Part shown: positions 1 to 11,750 of the stretch, piece by piece | How the letters are laid out: each line of letters opens with the position of its first letter | Numbering within the stretch: the first letter of the stretch is position 1 | Assembly: GCA_963921935.1 (NCBI GenBank) | Contig: OY998180.1 | Location: 85,867,139-85,931,138, forward strand | Origin: Galeruca laticollis | Taxonomy: Eukaryota; Arthropoda; Insecta; Coleoptera; Chrysomelidae | DNA: 64,000 bases | Direction: 5' to 3' | Position numbers and translations under genes: made by a program | Notes under the pieces: model-generated | Database searches by the model: none | Seen by the model: the letters and a program-made list of their open reading frames with translations, nothing else | What the model was told of the DNA's origin: nothing

Positions 1-3000
1 GAAGCTGTTATATAGCTTTCATAAAATAACTAATAAATATATTAGATTTGTCTTGGCAGTTTTAGGAAAACAAACTGCGTAGAAACTATGAAAATGTCGG
101 GATTAAGGGAGTGGCAGAAAATCAAAAGGAGTGAAAAGTTTCGGAGAAAAATATTGAAAAAGTTTGGAAACATTGTATATTTCTTTTATATCATCATATT
201 ATAATATATTTTACATAACTTCAAAGTATTCAAAGGTTAATTCAAAATGTAAATTAGAAGAAGCAAATAAAATAAATGTATGTATATATCACTCACATGA
301 AAGTGACTCATACATTCTAGTTTCACTTTTCACATTGTAATATAATAACTAACTAAATCTTTTTTCTCGTCGTCTTGATTTTGACTCATCTTCTGTTTCG
401 TCCAGATCTGTGTCCGCTTCATTCTTGATAATTCTTCCTCGGCCACTCATCATTAATTAGGTAATTTCGTTCCAATTTACATTGCATTGTAAACCATCCA
501 ACCCCAGGAGAAGAATTGGCGTTTAAAACCAATTTATCAGCAACATTTTTTGGCCATACCTATTATCCTTTTTGTTTTCATGCAGCAGAAACAATAATTA
601 AAATATTTAAACCTTTTTTCGGTAGTTTGTACGATTTTAACATTCTGAAACAGAGAGAATAATAATTATTGAAAGTAACTATACATTTACGAATGAAAAC
701 TGAACTGTAGCAAACTACAGAAAAGTGAATAATTCACTCCATATTACAAAACACGTCTTGAATGTAAATATTTGGAATAGTACCTAATTGTACCAATAAA
801 ATCACTTACCTAACGGAATAACGTAAAATTTATTTTTACAATTCCTATGGTGCCATCCACCAAATAATAAACAACAAATTTATAGGTTAGAAGTTCAAAA
901 GAATATTAAAAAAATTTATAACTGCAAGAATGGGCACAATATCTGCTTGAAATTGAGTTGGTTGATATTTTTATAAAATGACTTTGATGCGAAAGGAGGT
1001 GATGTATTTTATAAACATCGATAAAATACGTTAATACATCGAACAACAGACCGAACAGGACCGTAATGGAAATTTTTAATACTATTTCATTAAAATATTC
1101 ACAAAAGTATTTATTTATATCCTGTACATGAAGTCTCGTGAAATTCTTGACCAGGGTTGGCATTTCAAGTAAGAATGATTAGAATTTACTAGATTTAAAA
1201 AGTTGTTGTCTTCTAATTTCAAAAATACCAATATTTTGAGCCTGCGAATTTGTTATAATAAAAGTGTATTAATAAAAATGGTCTACTAATAGTCAGGGAC
1301 AACATAAAAGTGGCCCTAGACCAAAATCTTGAAATATAATTATCGCCAAATTACAAAAACCTATATCTATTTAATGGAAAATCATGCATGCACTCAATGA
1401 AAATATGAGCTTTAAAATGGTCGCCGAATGGTACTACAACTTTGATTAAATGTAATAAAAATTATTTCCGGGTTTCTCGGTATGAAGGGGTAGGTATTTA
1501 AAAAGTATATACGAAATGTTTTTTTTTTTATTTAAACGTCGATAAGTTTGGCCTTAACAGAATTTAACAATTTTAGTTTTGTTAATTGTTACAAAAGGCA
1601 ATTGATTTAAATCCCGTCTCATACGAGACGTAGGACTCGCGCTACGTCGTATGCACGCTAGAAAATTCGTTGGCATTGAGTTAAGGACGTCCAGGAGTGC
1701 TGTCATTTTTGGCCAACACACAGTTTAATTCACTGATTTGAATGCGGTTTTCACCAATGTTGTTTAAAAGTTTAAAACTATAGCATTATTGCATCAAGAA
1801 ATATTTATTTCTTGTTATCTCCGCCAGATCCTTGAGAATGTATTAATGCGATTAGGGCCAAGAAGAGGCATACGTCTCAGATGTTATTCGTCATATTTAA
1901 ATATTCGCTTTATTCGGGCTCGACATGCCTTTCTTCAAGCTATCGTCCTTTTCTATCTCATCTACAAATACTACTAATGTATGCCTTGATGAAACGGAAA
2001 ATTAATAGTTAACTATGTACATAGCTTTGACAGATCACGAAGTTGTCAGTGATGCCATCCTCTTAAATGTAACTTTTTCGACGTAATGAGCGTACATATG
2101 TATGAATACATTTTGGAGGTAAATATTTAAAGACAGATGCTGTTTTCTAACGACTTGCATTTCTTCGTTTAGTCATATTTACACTTTAAAATGTTATAGA
2201 AACATATAATCCTCTTATATTTGTTTATCAATTCCTTCATTAATCATATTTTTAAAATACGGTCTTGTTTTGTAATGTATTTTTTAAAATTAAGTATATT
2301 TCGTGAAAATTTCAAAATTATCACGAACGTTGGTAAATAATTTTATAAAACCTACTTTGTCCACTAAACTGTTATATTACTGGCAGCCATGTTAATAATC
2401 AGATATAGAGAAATTTTTAATAATATTTCTAAAGATTAAAATACATTTCACTCTTACAAATAGTTTTATTTGCGAATAACATCGAGTGTAGACAAATTTA
2501 GAAGAATACAACCAGTAATTTCAAATATTACTACTAATACTTATATTTTAAATTTTTCAACTTGATAAAATTGGAGCCCATGAAAAATTAATCACCTTTA
2601 TACCATATAAAAAACAGTTAAATTTGTTTCCCATCAAAATATTCATTCTGTCTGACACTAATACATGCACACAATCAAATTTAAGTGATAAAAGTAGGAC
2701 ATTTTTAATTTCATTCTAAAGTTAGTGCTGCGCATGTATGCATTTATTTATTATCACCACCAACTATGTAATATAATTATTTGAAAACAATTCATATTTC
2801 TACAAACATATTAATAAAACAAAGTTGATTTATTAATACTGCTACAATAGCAATAATGTGGCAATTATAAAACATATATAATCTTTATATAATAATTTTT
2901 TAACTATTATATTAGTATCGCATAATAAAATTTAAGAAATTTCGTAGCACTTTTATTAAACACTTATAAATCTTTTATAAAACAATTTTATTGTATTTTT

Positions 3001-3038
3001 ATAAACATTGTATATTTGTTTTATAGTAGTAGCTATAG

Positions 3039-3041
<3 letters not shown>
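1..3041. other. AT-rich sequence, nothing recognised
   Basis: I see no coding region with family resemblance on either strand. Open frames here are short and of biased AT-rich composition. A small inverted motif (GTCTCATACGAGAC) lies near 1616-1630 but has no wider context. Confidence 0.4.

Positions 3042-3113
<72 letters not shown>
3042..3113. repeat. (TA)n microsatellite
   Basis: About 36 uninterrupted TA units. The apparent alternating Tyr-Ile open frame across it is an artefact of the repeat. Confidence 0.97.
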
Positions 3114-3117
<4 letters not shown>

Positions 3118-3274
3118 CACAATGATTTATAAACTGTGCCCATTTTGTGCTTATAGATATTTCATAAACATTTTGGAAACGTCTCTGAGACTAACATTTT
3201 TTCATAATATTTATCGCCAAAACATTACTACGAAAATTATAAAATACGAAATTGTTACTTGGGAGCCTCCTTAA

Positions 3275-3911
3275 AAATTTCAATTTTCTTTCGAATAAAT
3301 ATTAAACACTGATGGTGACAAGACACATCCCTGTTAAAGTCTTCTTTTTCGTTTTATGGTTTCCGTTTCTTTATTTTTAATGCTTACTATTGCCTCTTGT
3401 TGGTAGTAAAGGTTACGTATTATCCTTATATCTCTTGAATCAATATTTTTTTTTCTTATCTGTATTAGTGGTTTGTGTCGAACGGTCTCAAAGGCTTCAT
3501 TGTAGTCTAAAAAACATACATATACACTTTTATTCACATCTAGGCATCGTTGACTAAGTTTCTTCAGTTCCTAAACTATTTCTAAAACCGAATAGGTTCT
3601 GACTAATGTCCGGTTCTAGTTTTGTGTATATTCTGCGGTTTCTTCGCATTTGGTTTTTTGGATAGGGTTATGAAAGTTGTTAGTTGGTATTATTCCCGAT
3701 TTGTGAACGTTGTTGAAATGATCTACTATAATGCGTATGTTGTGATCATAATCAGTTTAAAAACTTCAATTTGTATTTCATCGGGACCTATAGCTTTCCC
3801 CCCTTTCATCTCTATAATTGTGTATTCTACGTCATCTTTTGTCACTTCTGGTCCGGTTTGGTCATATGACAATGTCTATTTCTTCCCTTTGGTTATCAAA
3901 CAACTTTTCTA
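3275..3911 (-). mobile_element. RTE-like LINE, reverse transcriptase fragment (3' half)
   Basis: On the minus strand, 3334-3537 encodes the conserved RT block VCFLDYNEAFETVRH, which matches the FxDYxKAFDxVxH motif containing the first catalytic Asp. It continues with a helix typical of this family (ILRNLY-like). A degraded QGCVLSP-like block follows at about 3310, and similarity ends near 3275. This is the downstream part of the LINE whose endonuclease half lies at 6029-7085; a DNA transposon at 3914-6026 separates them. The copy is frameshifted and truncated at its 3' end. I assign RTE because the endonuclease half has the form often annotated in insects as craniofacial-development-protein-2-like, which is RTE-derived. 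Confidence 0.8.
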
Positions 3912-3913
3912 TA

Positions 3914-4354
3914 CAGGGTGATTCATAACTATTGGACATAGGCTAAGGGTAGATTGTTTGGACCAAAATATGGCGATAGGACCAAATATACCTCAATAAA
4001 ATATTGCTGTGAAAAAAGATAAAGGGCGTTAAAATTGAAATTTTTTTTTCATTTTTTGCTAATAACGTCTATGTATATTTATCGATTGTTATCAAAATCG
4101 GCACAGAGGCATGATTTTATACAGGCAATATTATTTTATGTATTATTTGACATTTTGTTACAGGTGGAGCCTCGTGAAGGATTTCTGATGATGAAATTGA
4201 GTGGTAACTTTTTTGACGAAACTTTTTAGTGATTTTTATTAAAAAATATGACATAAACATCATTTCTACGTAATATTGGTGTTCTTGTTTGAACACGATT
4301 TGTTTTCGAGAAAAACGCAATTGAACAGTTCTGAGTATCGGAAGGGGATTTCAA
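3914..4354. repeat. Left long terminal inverted repeat of DD41D element
   Basis: Pairs with 5582-6026 along its whole length with scattered substitutions and small indels. The outer tip is CAGGGTGATTCATAAC, next to a TA target site at 3912-3913. Confidence 0.93.
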
Positions 4355-4443
4355 GCAACGGACAATAAAAAAACATGTATCTTAAGGCTTTTATTTCGAC
4401 GATAAAGCATAATTAAAAACAATGTAACATAAAAAGAGCAAAC

Positions 4444-5440
4444 TCAAATTAAATGTTCTACGTGACCTTCTCCGACTTCTATGCCTTTTCTAATTCTTTT
4501 AATAAAGGACTTTCGGACTTCAAAGAACATATTATTCTGTCCCCTTATAAAGTTAGCCGCATTTTGTATTTTCCTCCAGAGTTCGTCTCTCGAGTTAATT
4601 TCATTGGCATAAACTAAGGAGTTCATATGTCCCCAAACATAAAAATCAAGCGGGTTATACTCAGGACTTCTTGGTGCTCATTCAAAATCACTTCTTCTGC
4701 CAATCCATCGTTGAGGAAATATGTCATTAAGATTATTTCTAACAACTAAAGGGAAATGAGGTGGAGCTCCATCCTGCATAAACCACATTTTATTTGTTAC
4801 AGCTTGTGACAGATTATCCAAAATATAGCTAAGAGTATTTTGCAACAAAAAATGAATATGAATCTCCATTAACATTTAAAATCATGGTGGAAATGTCTTT
4901 CTCTCAGAGCATGCGAGTTTTTTTCTTCCCAATAATGGCTGTTTCTCCAATTAAATACCCCTCGTCTGGTAAAAGTCGCTTCATCGGTGAACATAACATT
5001 CTTAATAAAATTTCGGTCACCATTATGCTTGTTGAGAATACGTTGGCAGAACTGTAACCGTCGTGGGAGATCTCTTGGACGCAAATTTTGAACAGGAGTG
5101 AAGTGATACGGGTGGAACTTTTCTTTTTTTAGAATTCTAATAATAGACGACTGACTTACTCCTGTTGCTGATGACAAATGATGCGAACCAAAATTTTATC
5201 TTCTTGATAAGGTGAAATTTGTTCCGGACGACCACCTTGATTTTTATTGTGAAATGACCCGGTTCCACCCAAACGATGAAATAGATTTGAAAAAGTTTCG
5301 TGATTTGGTTGCCTTCTGCCTGGATATAACAATTCATACCTTCTGGCTGCAAAGCGCCCGCAAAAATGTTCTTGTGCGTATACACAAAACATATCCCGCA
5401 TTTCTTGATTCGTAAAATGATTGTGACGAGGCATTTCCAT
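4444..5440 (-). pseudogene. Broken DD41D mariner-family transposase
   Basis: Reading on the minus strand from the ATG at 5440 (MEMPRHNHF...), the N-terminus has a helix-turn-helix typical of mariner-like DNA-binding domains. A block MFTDEATFTRRGVFN holds the first catalytic Asp, FMQDGAPPHF the second and NPLDF the third. I count 41 residues between the second and third Asp, which is the DD41D spacing described for rosa-type elements. The gene is dead: two frame changes (near 5165 and 4872) and a TGA where tryptophan would be expected (near 4675). The family normally catalyses cut-and-paste transposition into TA sites. The C-terminal part at 4444-4626 is in the same frame as the block before the stop. 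Confidence 0.88.
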
Positions 5441-5581
5441 CGAAAAAGTATATGATAGCTTTAAAAAATGCAATAATTGACTATAAACTCGCAGAAAAAA
5501 GTATTCACTGACAAGAAATGTCATTTACCAGCAACAATTATCTGACAGTCCAAAGCACACTTTTCATAAATGAAATAATAT

Positions 5582-6026
5582 TTGAAATCCCCTTCCGATA
5601 CTCTGAACTGTTCAATGGTGTTTTTCTCGAAAACGAATGAGAATATCGTGTTTAAACAATAGTACCAATATTACGTAGAAATGATGTTTATGTCATATTT
5701 TTTAATGAAAATTACTAAAAAGTTTCGTTAAAAAAAGTTACCAGTCAATTTCATCATCAGAAATCCTTCACGAGGCTCCCCCTGTAACAAAATATCAAAT
5801 ATTACATAAAATCATATTGCCTGTATAAAATTATGGCTCTGTGCCGATTTTGATAACAATCGATAAATATACAGTGGAATTATTAGCACGAAAAAAAAAC
5901 TCAACTTTAACGCCCTTTATCTTTTTCCACGGCAATATTCTATTGAGGTATATTTGGTCCTATCGCCATATTTTGGTCCAAAGAATCTACCCTTAGCGTA
6001 TGTCCCAATAGTTATGAATCACCCTG
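5582..6026. repeat. Right long terminal inverted repeat of DD41D element
   Basis: Reverse complement of 3914-4354. It ends in ATGAATCACCCTG, followed by the duplicated TA at 6027-6028. Confidence 0.93.
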
Positions 6027-6028
6027 TA

Positions 6029-7085
6029 TACGCCTACCACACTTTTAGCTGTTCCTCCATGTCTATAATAAGTCTTCCCTTTTTCGTCTACCAATATATT
6101 GTGATTATGGCTATATCTTCTGATAAGTTCATTAATTTTTTTGTAGACGTTAAAGTTGTCATGCTTGTTTTGTAACTTATCTATTTTTTCACATTTTTCC
6201 CTATACCCTCTTTCTTTCGCTTCTCTAATTTTTAATCGTGACCTCTTTTGCGAAATAGAATAATTATATTTGTCTGCGTTCTTGTATTCTCTTCTGTCAT
6301 CCATAAGGCTTAGAATTTCAGGTGTCATCCATTCCTCCTTAAGTTCCCTGTCTCTATGCAATTGATCCCTACATGGTATAATTAACTTTGTGTGAATGTT
6401 TCTCCAGTTGTTGCCTATATTTTCGTCGTTACAAACTCATTTTCATTCTCTAGAGTTTCCAATGCTTCGTTTATTTCATTTTTTATTGTATTCTTTATTT
6501 CAGGATTACGTATTTTGTTGATATAGACAGTATTTCTTTTCTCCTGGTTAACTTTTTTTAACTTTACTCTTACTTTTGCGATTAGGGGGTTGTGGTTGGA
6601 GGATACATCTGCACCTAAGTAAGTTTTAATTGAAACTACACTATTTATGTGTCTTTCGTTTACCATCAAATAGTCTATTTGGTGTAAAGTCCTCTATTGG
6701 GTAATTGAAAAAATATATTTGTTAGAACCATGTTATATTCTTGGAAGAAATGAGCTAACCTATCACCTCTATCGTTTCTTTCACCTAGGCCAAACTTCCC
6801 TATTGAATTATTGGTTTTTTCATTTCCAATCTTGGCATTAAGATCTCCCATTATTATTGTGTCATCAATATTTCGTAGAATACTTCCACTTCATGATCCT
6901 CTTTGCCTGATGTTCATTTTTCCAGCATGCATCTTAAGTTGCATGATAATTACGCGTTACGACAGTGGAAGAAAACCCAATATGCATGTCGAAATTTTTT
7001 TAATAATCATTACACCTACACCATGCCGATGCTGGAAGTCGTTATTGCCAGAGTAATACAGTTTCCCGAAATACCAACAATTTGA
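6029..7085 (-). mobile_element. RTE-like LINE, endonuclease and linker fragment (5' half)
   Basis: On the minus strand, 6660-7080 reads as an APE-type endonuclease: KLYYSG, then a run like GVGVMI, then MGDLNAKIGNE (the GDxN catalytic motif) near 6850. ADVSSNHNPLIAK (the SDHxP motif, here SNHNP) lies at about 6590-6620. The linker to RT is at 5993-6361 (HRDRELKEEWMTPEI...). Several stops and frame changes break the reading. The 5' end of the LINE is not recognisable beyond about 7085. The rest of this LINE is at 3275-3911, on the other side of the DD41D insertion. Confidence 0.82.
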
Positions 7086-8638
7086 CCTCTCGCGAACTCA
7101 GTTAGCTGCCGATAATTTACATTTTTCCGCACTTTAGGCATGAAAAACACTTGTGAATTCTTGTGAGACACCATTTAAAACCACTGTACTCGAATAAATT
7201 CTGTCCGTTCGTCCAGTACTTACAGCAAAAAAATAATTGAATAAAACCAGCAATGCTCATCTGATAGCGCTCAAATTCTGATATTTTATGATAAACATGT
7301 TCGTGAAATATTTTTGAAATGAAATAATATTTACTGGGTGTTTAGGTTTCTATGTCACTGAGTATATTATCACCTTCCTTCTGTTCAATGTTTTGAGTAT
7401 TTGCTGGTACAGTGCGTATATTCAGCAGATTTGGACAGTCATGCCGTCATTCCATATAAAAGTACTGAGAACACATTGTACAGGAGTATTATTTGTAGTC
7501 CCGACTTAAATTTGTAGTTGAGAAAGCAGTCCTGGTCTTCTATATTCTCAGGTTCTGGAATAGTAGTTTGTTCCGTTGACATTTGTCCATAAGTAGCTGT
7601 AGTCTGACAGTAGATAAGCTGATGGAACGATATTCAGAGCCTATTCATCGGAAAATTATGGAGTATTGATATTTTCACATTTTTCAAATTGCCAAATATT
7701 TTAAGGATTTTGGATTCATTTTTGTCACAGAGTAAGTTGAATTCTTCATGACTCTCCCTGTACACTCACTATTATCACTAATTACGATATATATTTTACT
7801 GTTCTATTAATAGAACCGAGATTTATAAAATATGAAATCAATCGAAATAATGATCAAAGTTTGGTGCTATATTTAGTTGGAATCAGCAAGAATCGTATTG
7901 GAGAGAACAAATCAAATACTGAACTTCTAGCAATATAGTGATTAATGGTTTCAAATATTTGCGCAAATATAATCAACGGAAGCAAAGTCAACTGGAAACC
8001 GAGACATTAAATAAAAGAAATGAAATTAAATTCGGTATAGGAAGAAGAAAGAGGACTGCATTGAACGCTGAGTCAGCAATTAAGTGATAAATTCAGCGTA
8101 GTTTTTCTTTTTCCTGACGATAAACAGGAACAGGAAACTTACACGGTAAATTGGAAAATATGTGTTAACAAATAAGAAATATTATATAAAAAACAAAGAA
8201 CTCTATAATAAAAGGCAATAGGAAGTTAGACATTTTTAATAGCAATGGTTTGAGATAAAATAGAGAAATCGGCACTATTTTTCGTTATTTATTTGAACGA
8301 TGATGAAGAAAATGGGAAATATTGTTTGTAAACTATGGAGTGTATTTGCCGGAAATATAGAAAATATCCGTTCCTCCGATGAAGCAACTTTTACATTGGG
8401 CGCAAATAGAAGGTACTGAAGTGACATGAACCCATACTAGATGGATGAAAATAAGAAAACTACGTCACAATTTGAAAATAAGAGTGGCATTATTCAAAAA
8501 TTCAAATTTTTTGCATGACCATAAAGTTTTGACGCAGCATTTTGGTCAATATCTTAATAAAACACTGCAATCTATTAGTTTTGCTATCTTACTTTAAGTC
8601 ATGCACTGAAAATATTTTATTATGTTATGAGTTATTTA

Positions 8639-8645
<7 letters not shown>
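7086..8645. other. No recognisable feature
   Basis: AT-rich sequence without an ORF of recognisable family or an obvious repeat structure. Confidence 0.4.

Positions 8646-8706
<61 letters not shown>
8646..8706. repeat. (TA)n microsatellite abutting PLE 5' side
   Basis: About 30 TA units directly upstream of the Penelope-like element. A similar tract lies directly downstream of that element at 11671-11709. Confidence 0.96.
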
Positions 8707-8707
<1 letters not shown>

Positions 8708-8731
8708 CGCTAGTCTTTGCTGTTAGGAATA

Positions 8732-8814
8732 AAACCTGTGATTTCTCTTCTTATTTCTATGTGCTTCTTGTCTAATGAGAAGCACATAGAAATAAGGAGA
8801 GCAATCACAGGTTA
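8732..8814. repeat. Short-loop inverted repeat at PLE 5' end
   Basis: Arms 8732-8769 and 8777-8814 are reverse complements with about 4 mismatches over 38 nt, around a 7-nt loop (GTCTAAT). The arms share the core ATTTCTATGTGCTTCT. It may be an inverted junction of two 5' ends, a common PLE insertion outcome, or a structured RNA. It lacks a hammerhead core. Confidence 0.85.
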
Positions 8815-8856
8815 GGGGTAAAACTTTTAAATATTGAAATTTCAAACAATCACTTT

Positions 8857-9096
8857 TTGGTAAACAAATTAGAAAACACACTTTTGACTTTAAAGATGAC
8901 ATTGATATCTACAACTACTGAATTTCTTTTTCGGAATTTTGAAAGTAGACAACAAGTCAAATATAATGAAGTTTTTCATAGAGTTAAAATAAAAAACATT
9001 TCCAAGATCAATAACTTAAAGGAAGTTCAAGTAAAGTCTTTGTTAAAATCTAATAGCAATTGGATGAAAAAATATTTCAAATACAACCATCCCTGA
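8857..9096 (+). pseudogene. PLE polyprotein N-terminal segment, out of frame
   Basis: About 79 residues of an N-terminal extension (ending NWMKKYFKYNHP) precede the main PLE frame. A one-base frame change near 9085-9092 joins it to the main frame, where the sequence continues IPEDVSQFLVLGPKFS, a conserved PLE block. The frame is open upstream back to a stop at 8776 and contains no early ATG, so the true start is unknown. Confidence 0.6.
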
Positions 9097-9112
9097 GGAT
9101 GTATCTCAATTT

Positions 9113-11122
9113 TTGGTACTTGGCCCTAAATTCAGTATAGAACAGATTATTATGAAAGATACTTCTACTAAGAAAATATTGGCAGATGTTGACTTTCTTA
9201 CGTCCGCTATCACTGATTCTTTACAGAGAAACATCGCTTTGGCTACAGTTACTAACATTATGACTAATTATATACATAAGCCACGCCAAAATTCGGTATT
9301 TCGCGAACTTCTATCGAAATCGAAAAAGTTTCTTAAGGACAATCCCAACTTAATTCTTACCCAGTCTGATGAGGGTAATGTAACAGTTATCATGGATAGG
9401 GAACAGTACCTTAACCTTTCATACGGTATCATTCTTGACAATTCTTCATATGCTGAATTACCAAGAGATCCCACCTCTTCAATTCAAAGAAAGGGAAATT
9501 CTCTAACTAAGTGTCTTTTTGATACGAAACAAATCGATTTAACGATGAAAAAGAAACGCATGAGTTATAACGGTGGTTCACCTAAATTCTATGCGCTCCC
9601 CAAACTACAGAATCCTGTTTTAGCAGTAAGACCGATTGTCGCTTCAATAAGAGCACCCACTGAAAATTTAGCACAGTTTCTGACTGGAATACTAACCGAT
9701 GCATATGATGTGGATAACGAATATGTTATCAAGGATTCATTTGAAGTATCTGTGAAATTCAATAACCTCAGAATTACTGATAATTTCGTACTTGCAAGTC
9801 TGGATGTTGTCTCACTTTTTAGTAATGTGTATTTAGATGCTTGTTTGAAACCAATTGATAAGAATTGGGATGGTATCAGCAACTACTGTTCCATTCAGAA
9901 GGAGACCTTTTGGATTTTAATATCTTTCCTGTTTGATAGTACATATTTTTCTTTCAATAATAAACTTTATAAGCAAACTTTTGGTACACCAATGGGTGCA
10001 TCAATTTCACCTATCCTAGCGACCTACGTCATGGACGATGTGCTGGATACTGTCATTTCGGTGTTGTCTTTTACACCTTTTTTTATTAAGAAGTATGTTG
10101 ATGATATCATATTAGCTTTACCTAGAGAAGGGGTGAGTAAAGTTCTGAATACATTCAATAGTTATGATCCATATATCCAGTTCACAATTGAAAAGGAGGA
10201 CATCGATAATTCCGTACCATTTCTTGATACTAAGTTTATTCGAACGACGGATAATACGATAGTCATAGATTGGTATAGGAAACCATGCAGTTCAGGAAGA
10301 TATCTGAATTTTCACTCTTATCACAAACACTCCATAAAGGTGAATCTGGTCAAACAGATGAAAAATAGAGTACTTAGAATTTCACAACCAAACTTTCATA
10401 TTAAAAATTTGAATATCGTACGAACCTTATTCTTGCATAATTCTTATGCCAGACCGTTACTCAATAAGTTATTATTTAGCACTTCGGCTACCATTGATGT
10501 ACGAACTAGTGATAGCCATCCTAACATCACTCCAATGGAGAGAGTTTCTGGCAAGGACCCAGTTCAACGAATTTTCACTACTCTACCTTACATAACAGAC
10601 ATCACACCTAGGCTTTCCAAGTTATTTATAGATCTTAACAATTCTAAAATTGCAAATAAAACTATATTGACAATTAGATCAATTTATTCAAAGGTCAAGG
10701 ATAAAAATTCTCTTACATCATGTACAAATGTTATCTATAGTATTCCTTGTCGTGATTATGATAAACAATATATCGGTCAGACTATGAGATGGCTTTCTAA
10801 CCTTATAGTCTCACATAGGAGTGATTGCAGGTTACATTCTGAAAGGTGCACCCTTGCAGAACATGTTAACACTTTAGACCATCGAATGGACTTTGAATCA
10901 GTGAAAGTGTTGGCTACCGACTCACATGAAACCAAGAGAACCTTCGTAGAGATGGCCTTTATCTCACAGTCAAGTAATTGCATAAATAAGAAAACAGACA
11001 TCAATTATTTGAGTGAGATTTATTCCTTTTTACTGTCATTAGATAACAATCACAGTTCACACAACATAAACACTTTCCAAAGTACACATAATAACAACAC
11101 CTCGCTACTAACATTCAATTAA
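9113..11122 (+). CDS. Penelope-like reverse transcriptase / GIY-YIG endonuclease
   Basis: An uninterrupted 669-codon frame. Counting from 9113 (a TTG; the frame is open from about 9086 and the true start is upstream, across a frameshift), the RT blocks are KFYALPKLQ (158-166), RPIVASIRAPTENLA (173-187), SLDVVSLF with the first catalytic Asp (229-236), FGTPMGASISP (290-300) and YVDD (328-331). The C-terminal GIY-YIG nuclease shows IYSIPC (541-546), YIGQT (553-557), Arg559 and a Glu in FVEMAFI (613). The NxxY...C...YIGQT arrangement is the PLE form. Its role would be target-primed reverse transcription of the element RNA. Apart from the N-terminal frameshift the enzyme looks intact, so the copy is fairly young. 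Whether it is expressed cannot be told from the sequence. Confidence 0.92.
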   Translation: MVLGPKFSIEQIIMKDTSTKKILADVDFLTSAITDSLQRNIALATVTNIMTNYIHKPRQNSVFRELLSKSKKFLKDNPNLILTQSDEGNVTVIMDREQYLNLSYGIILDNSSYAELPRDPTSSIQRKGNSLTKCLFDTKQIDLTMKKKRMSYNGGSPKFYALPKLQNPVLAVRPIVASIRAPTENLAQFLTGILTDAYDVDNEYVIKDSFEVSVKFNNLRITDNFVLASLDVVSLFSNVYLDACLKPIDKNWDGISNYCSIQKETFWILISFLFDSTYFSFNNKLYKQTFGTPMGASISPILATYVMDDVLDTVISVLSFTPFFIKKYVDDIILALPREGVSKVLNTFNSYDPYIQFTIEKEDIDNSVPFLDTKFIRTTDNTIVIDWYRKPCSSGRYLNFHSYHKHSIKVNLVKQMKNRVLRISQPNFHIKNLNIVRTLFLHNSYARPLLNKLLFSTSATIDVRTSDSHPNITPMERVSGKDPVQRIFTTLPYITDITPRLSKLFIDLNNSKIANKTILTIRSIYSKVKDKNSLTSCTNVIYSIPCRDYDKQYIGQTMRWLSNLIVSHRSDCRLHSERCTLAEHVNTLDHRMDFESVKVLATDSHETKRTFVEMAFISQSSNCINKKTDINYLSEIYSFLLSLDNNHSSHNINTFQSTHNNNTSLLTFN

Positions 11123-11667
11123 TTATCAGGGTATTTGTGTGGTCAATGCCACGGTTTTCAATGTATATTTTCATTATTGTTAATATTAATGTTAATATTA
11201 TTATTGTTGTTACCTTAATAATGTTATTTTTCAATCAATATGTATACAACAATACATCAACAATCCAATTATTTACATCTCAGCTGCGATTCAATCCATC
11301 TTTTTCGAATCTCATAGAGAGTGGACGTTTAAGGGGAAGCTTCTTCTAGCCATATATAATACGCTTCCTCCCCCATTCCAGTTCTATTGGTGTTGGTAGA
11401 TAGAACCATGGCGCTGCTCTCACGTCTCGAGAAATTGCTTTATGACGACTACCGTGAACTGTTGGTACCAGTGGATGTCATTTACCCGTTTCCATTTCCG
11501 TCTTAGATGGAAAAGATTCCTACCTTGTGGCGTCGGTTTCGTTTGTGGTTGTTTAAAATGATTTTACGATATTAATTTCGTGCAAGTTTAGTGTTTTTAT
11601 TATTTTTATTATTATATTATCTTATAACAGCCTTAAAGTGGTTAATATTACTGCTAATTTTGAATGT

Positions 11668-11670
<3 letters not shown>

Positions 11671-11709
<39 letters not shown>
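11671..11709. repeat. (TA)n microsatellite between PLE and DDE transposon
   Basis: About 19 TA units. It separates the PLE 3' end from the left TIR of the next element. Confidence 0.95.
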
Positions 11710-11711
<2 letters not shown>

Positions 11712-11750
11712 TGGGGTGAGAACTACAATTAGGTAACTGCAAATTGGTGA
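11712..11750. repeat. Left TIR and subterminal motif of DDE transposon
   Basis: TGGGGTGAGAACTACAATTA followed by GGTAACTGCAAATTG. It pairs imperfectly with the right end at 15522-15559. A further inverted copy of the TTACCTAGTTGTAG motif lies at about 11925-11940. Confidence 0.82.

Larger units (their letters stand above)
3914..6026 (-). mobile_element. Tc1/mariner DD41D (rosa-like) transposon, complete ends
   Basis: A 2.1-kb element bounded by TIRs starting CAGGGTGATTCATAACTATT and flanked by TA duplications at 3912-3913 and 6027-6028. The TIRs are very long (about 441 and 445 bp). The transposase lies on the minus strand and is inactivated. It sits inside an older RTE-like LINE whose sequence resumes directly on the other side, so this insertion is younger than the LINE. 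Confidence 0.92.
8707..11670 (+). mobile_element. Penelope-like element (PLE) with RT and GIY-YIG endonuclease
   Basis: A roughly 3-kb element on the plus strand, bracketed by (TA)n at 8646-8706 and 11671-11709. It contains a near-palindromic segment at its 5' side, one long frame for a PLE polyprotein, and about 550 bp of non-coding 3' sequence. I found no hammerhead core in its ends. PLEs are retroelements whose RT is related to telomerase and whose endonuclease is of GIY-YIG type. Having (TA)n on both sides suggests insertion into a TA microsatellite. Confidence 0.85.

Noticed and set aside
1789..1977. 62-codon plus-strand frame
   Set aside because: Non-ATG start, no recognisable motif.
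3008..3274. Open frames with long Tyr-Ile runs (also at 15460-15700, 16965-17231, 20836, 40338)
   Set aside because: They are read-through of (TA)n microsatellites in either strand and not proteins.
4180..4215. CTGATGA followed by GAAA in the DD41D TIR as a possible hammerhead
   Set aside because: No room for stem II between the two motifs and no flanking complementarity for stems I and III.
11123..11670. Hammerhead in the PLE 3' region
   Set aside because: Searched both strands by eye for CTGATGA or CTGAAGA with GAAA; none found.
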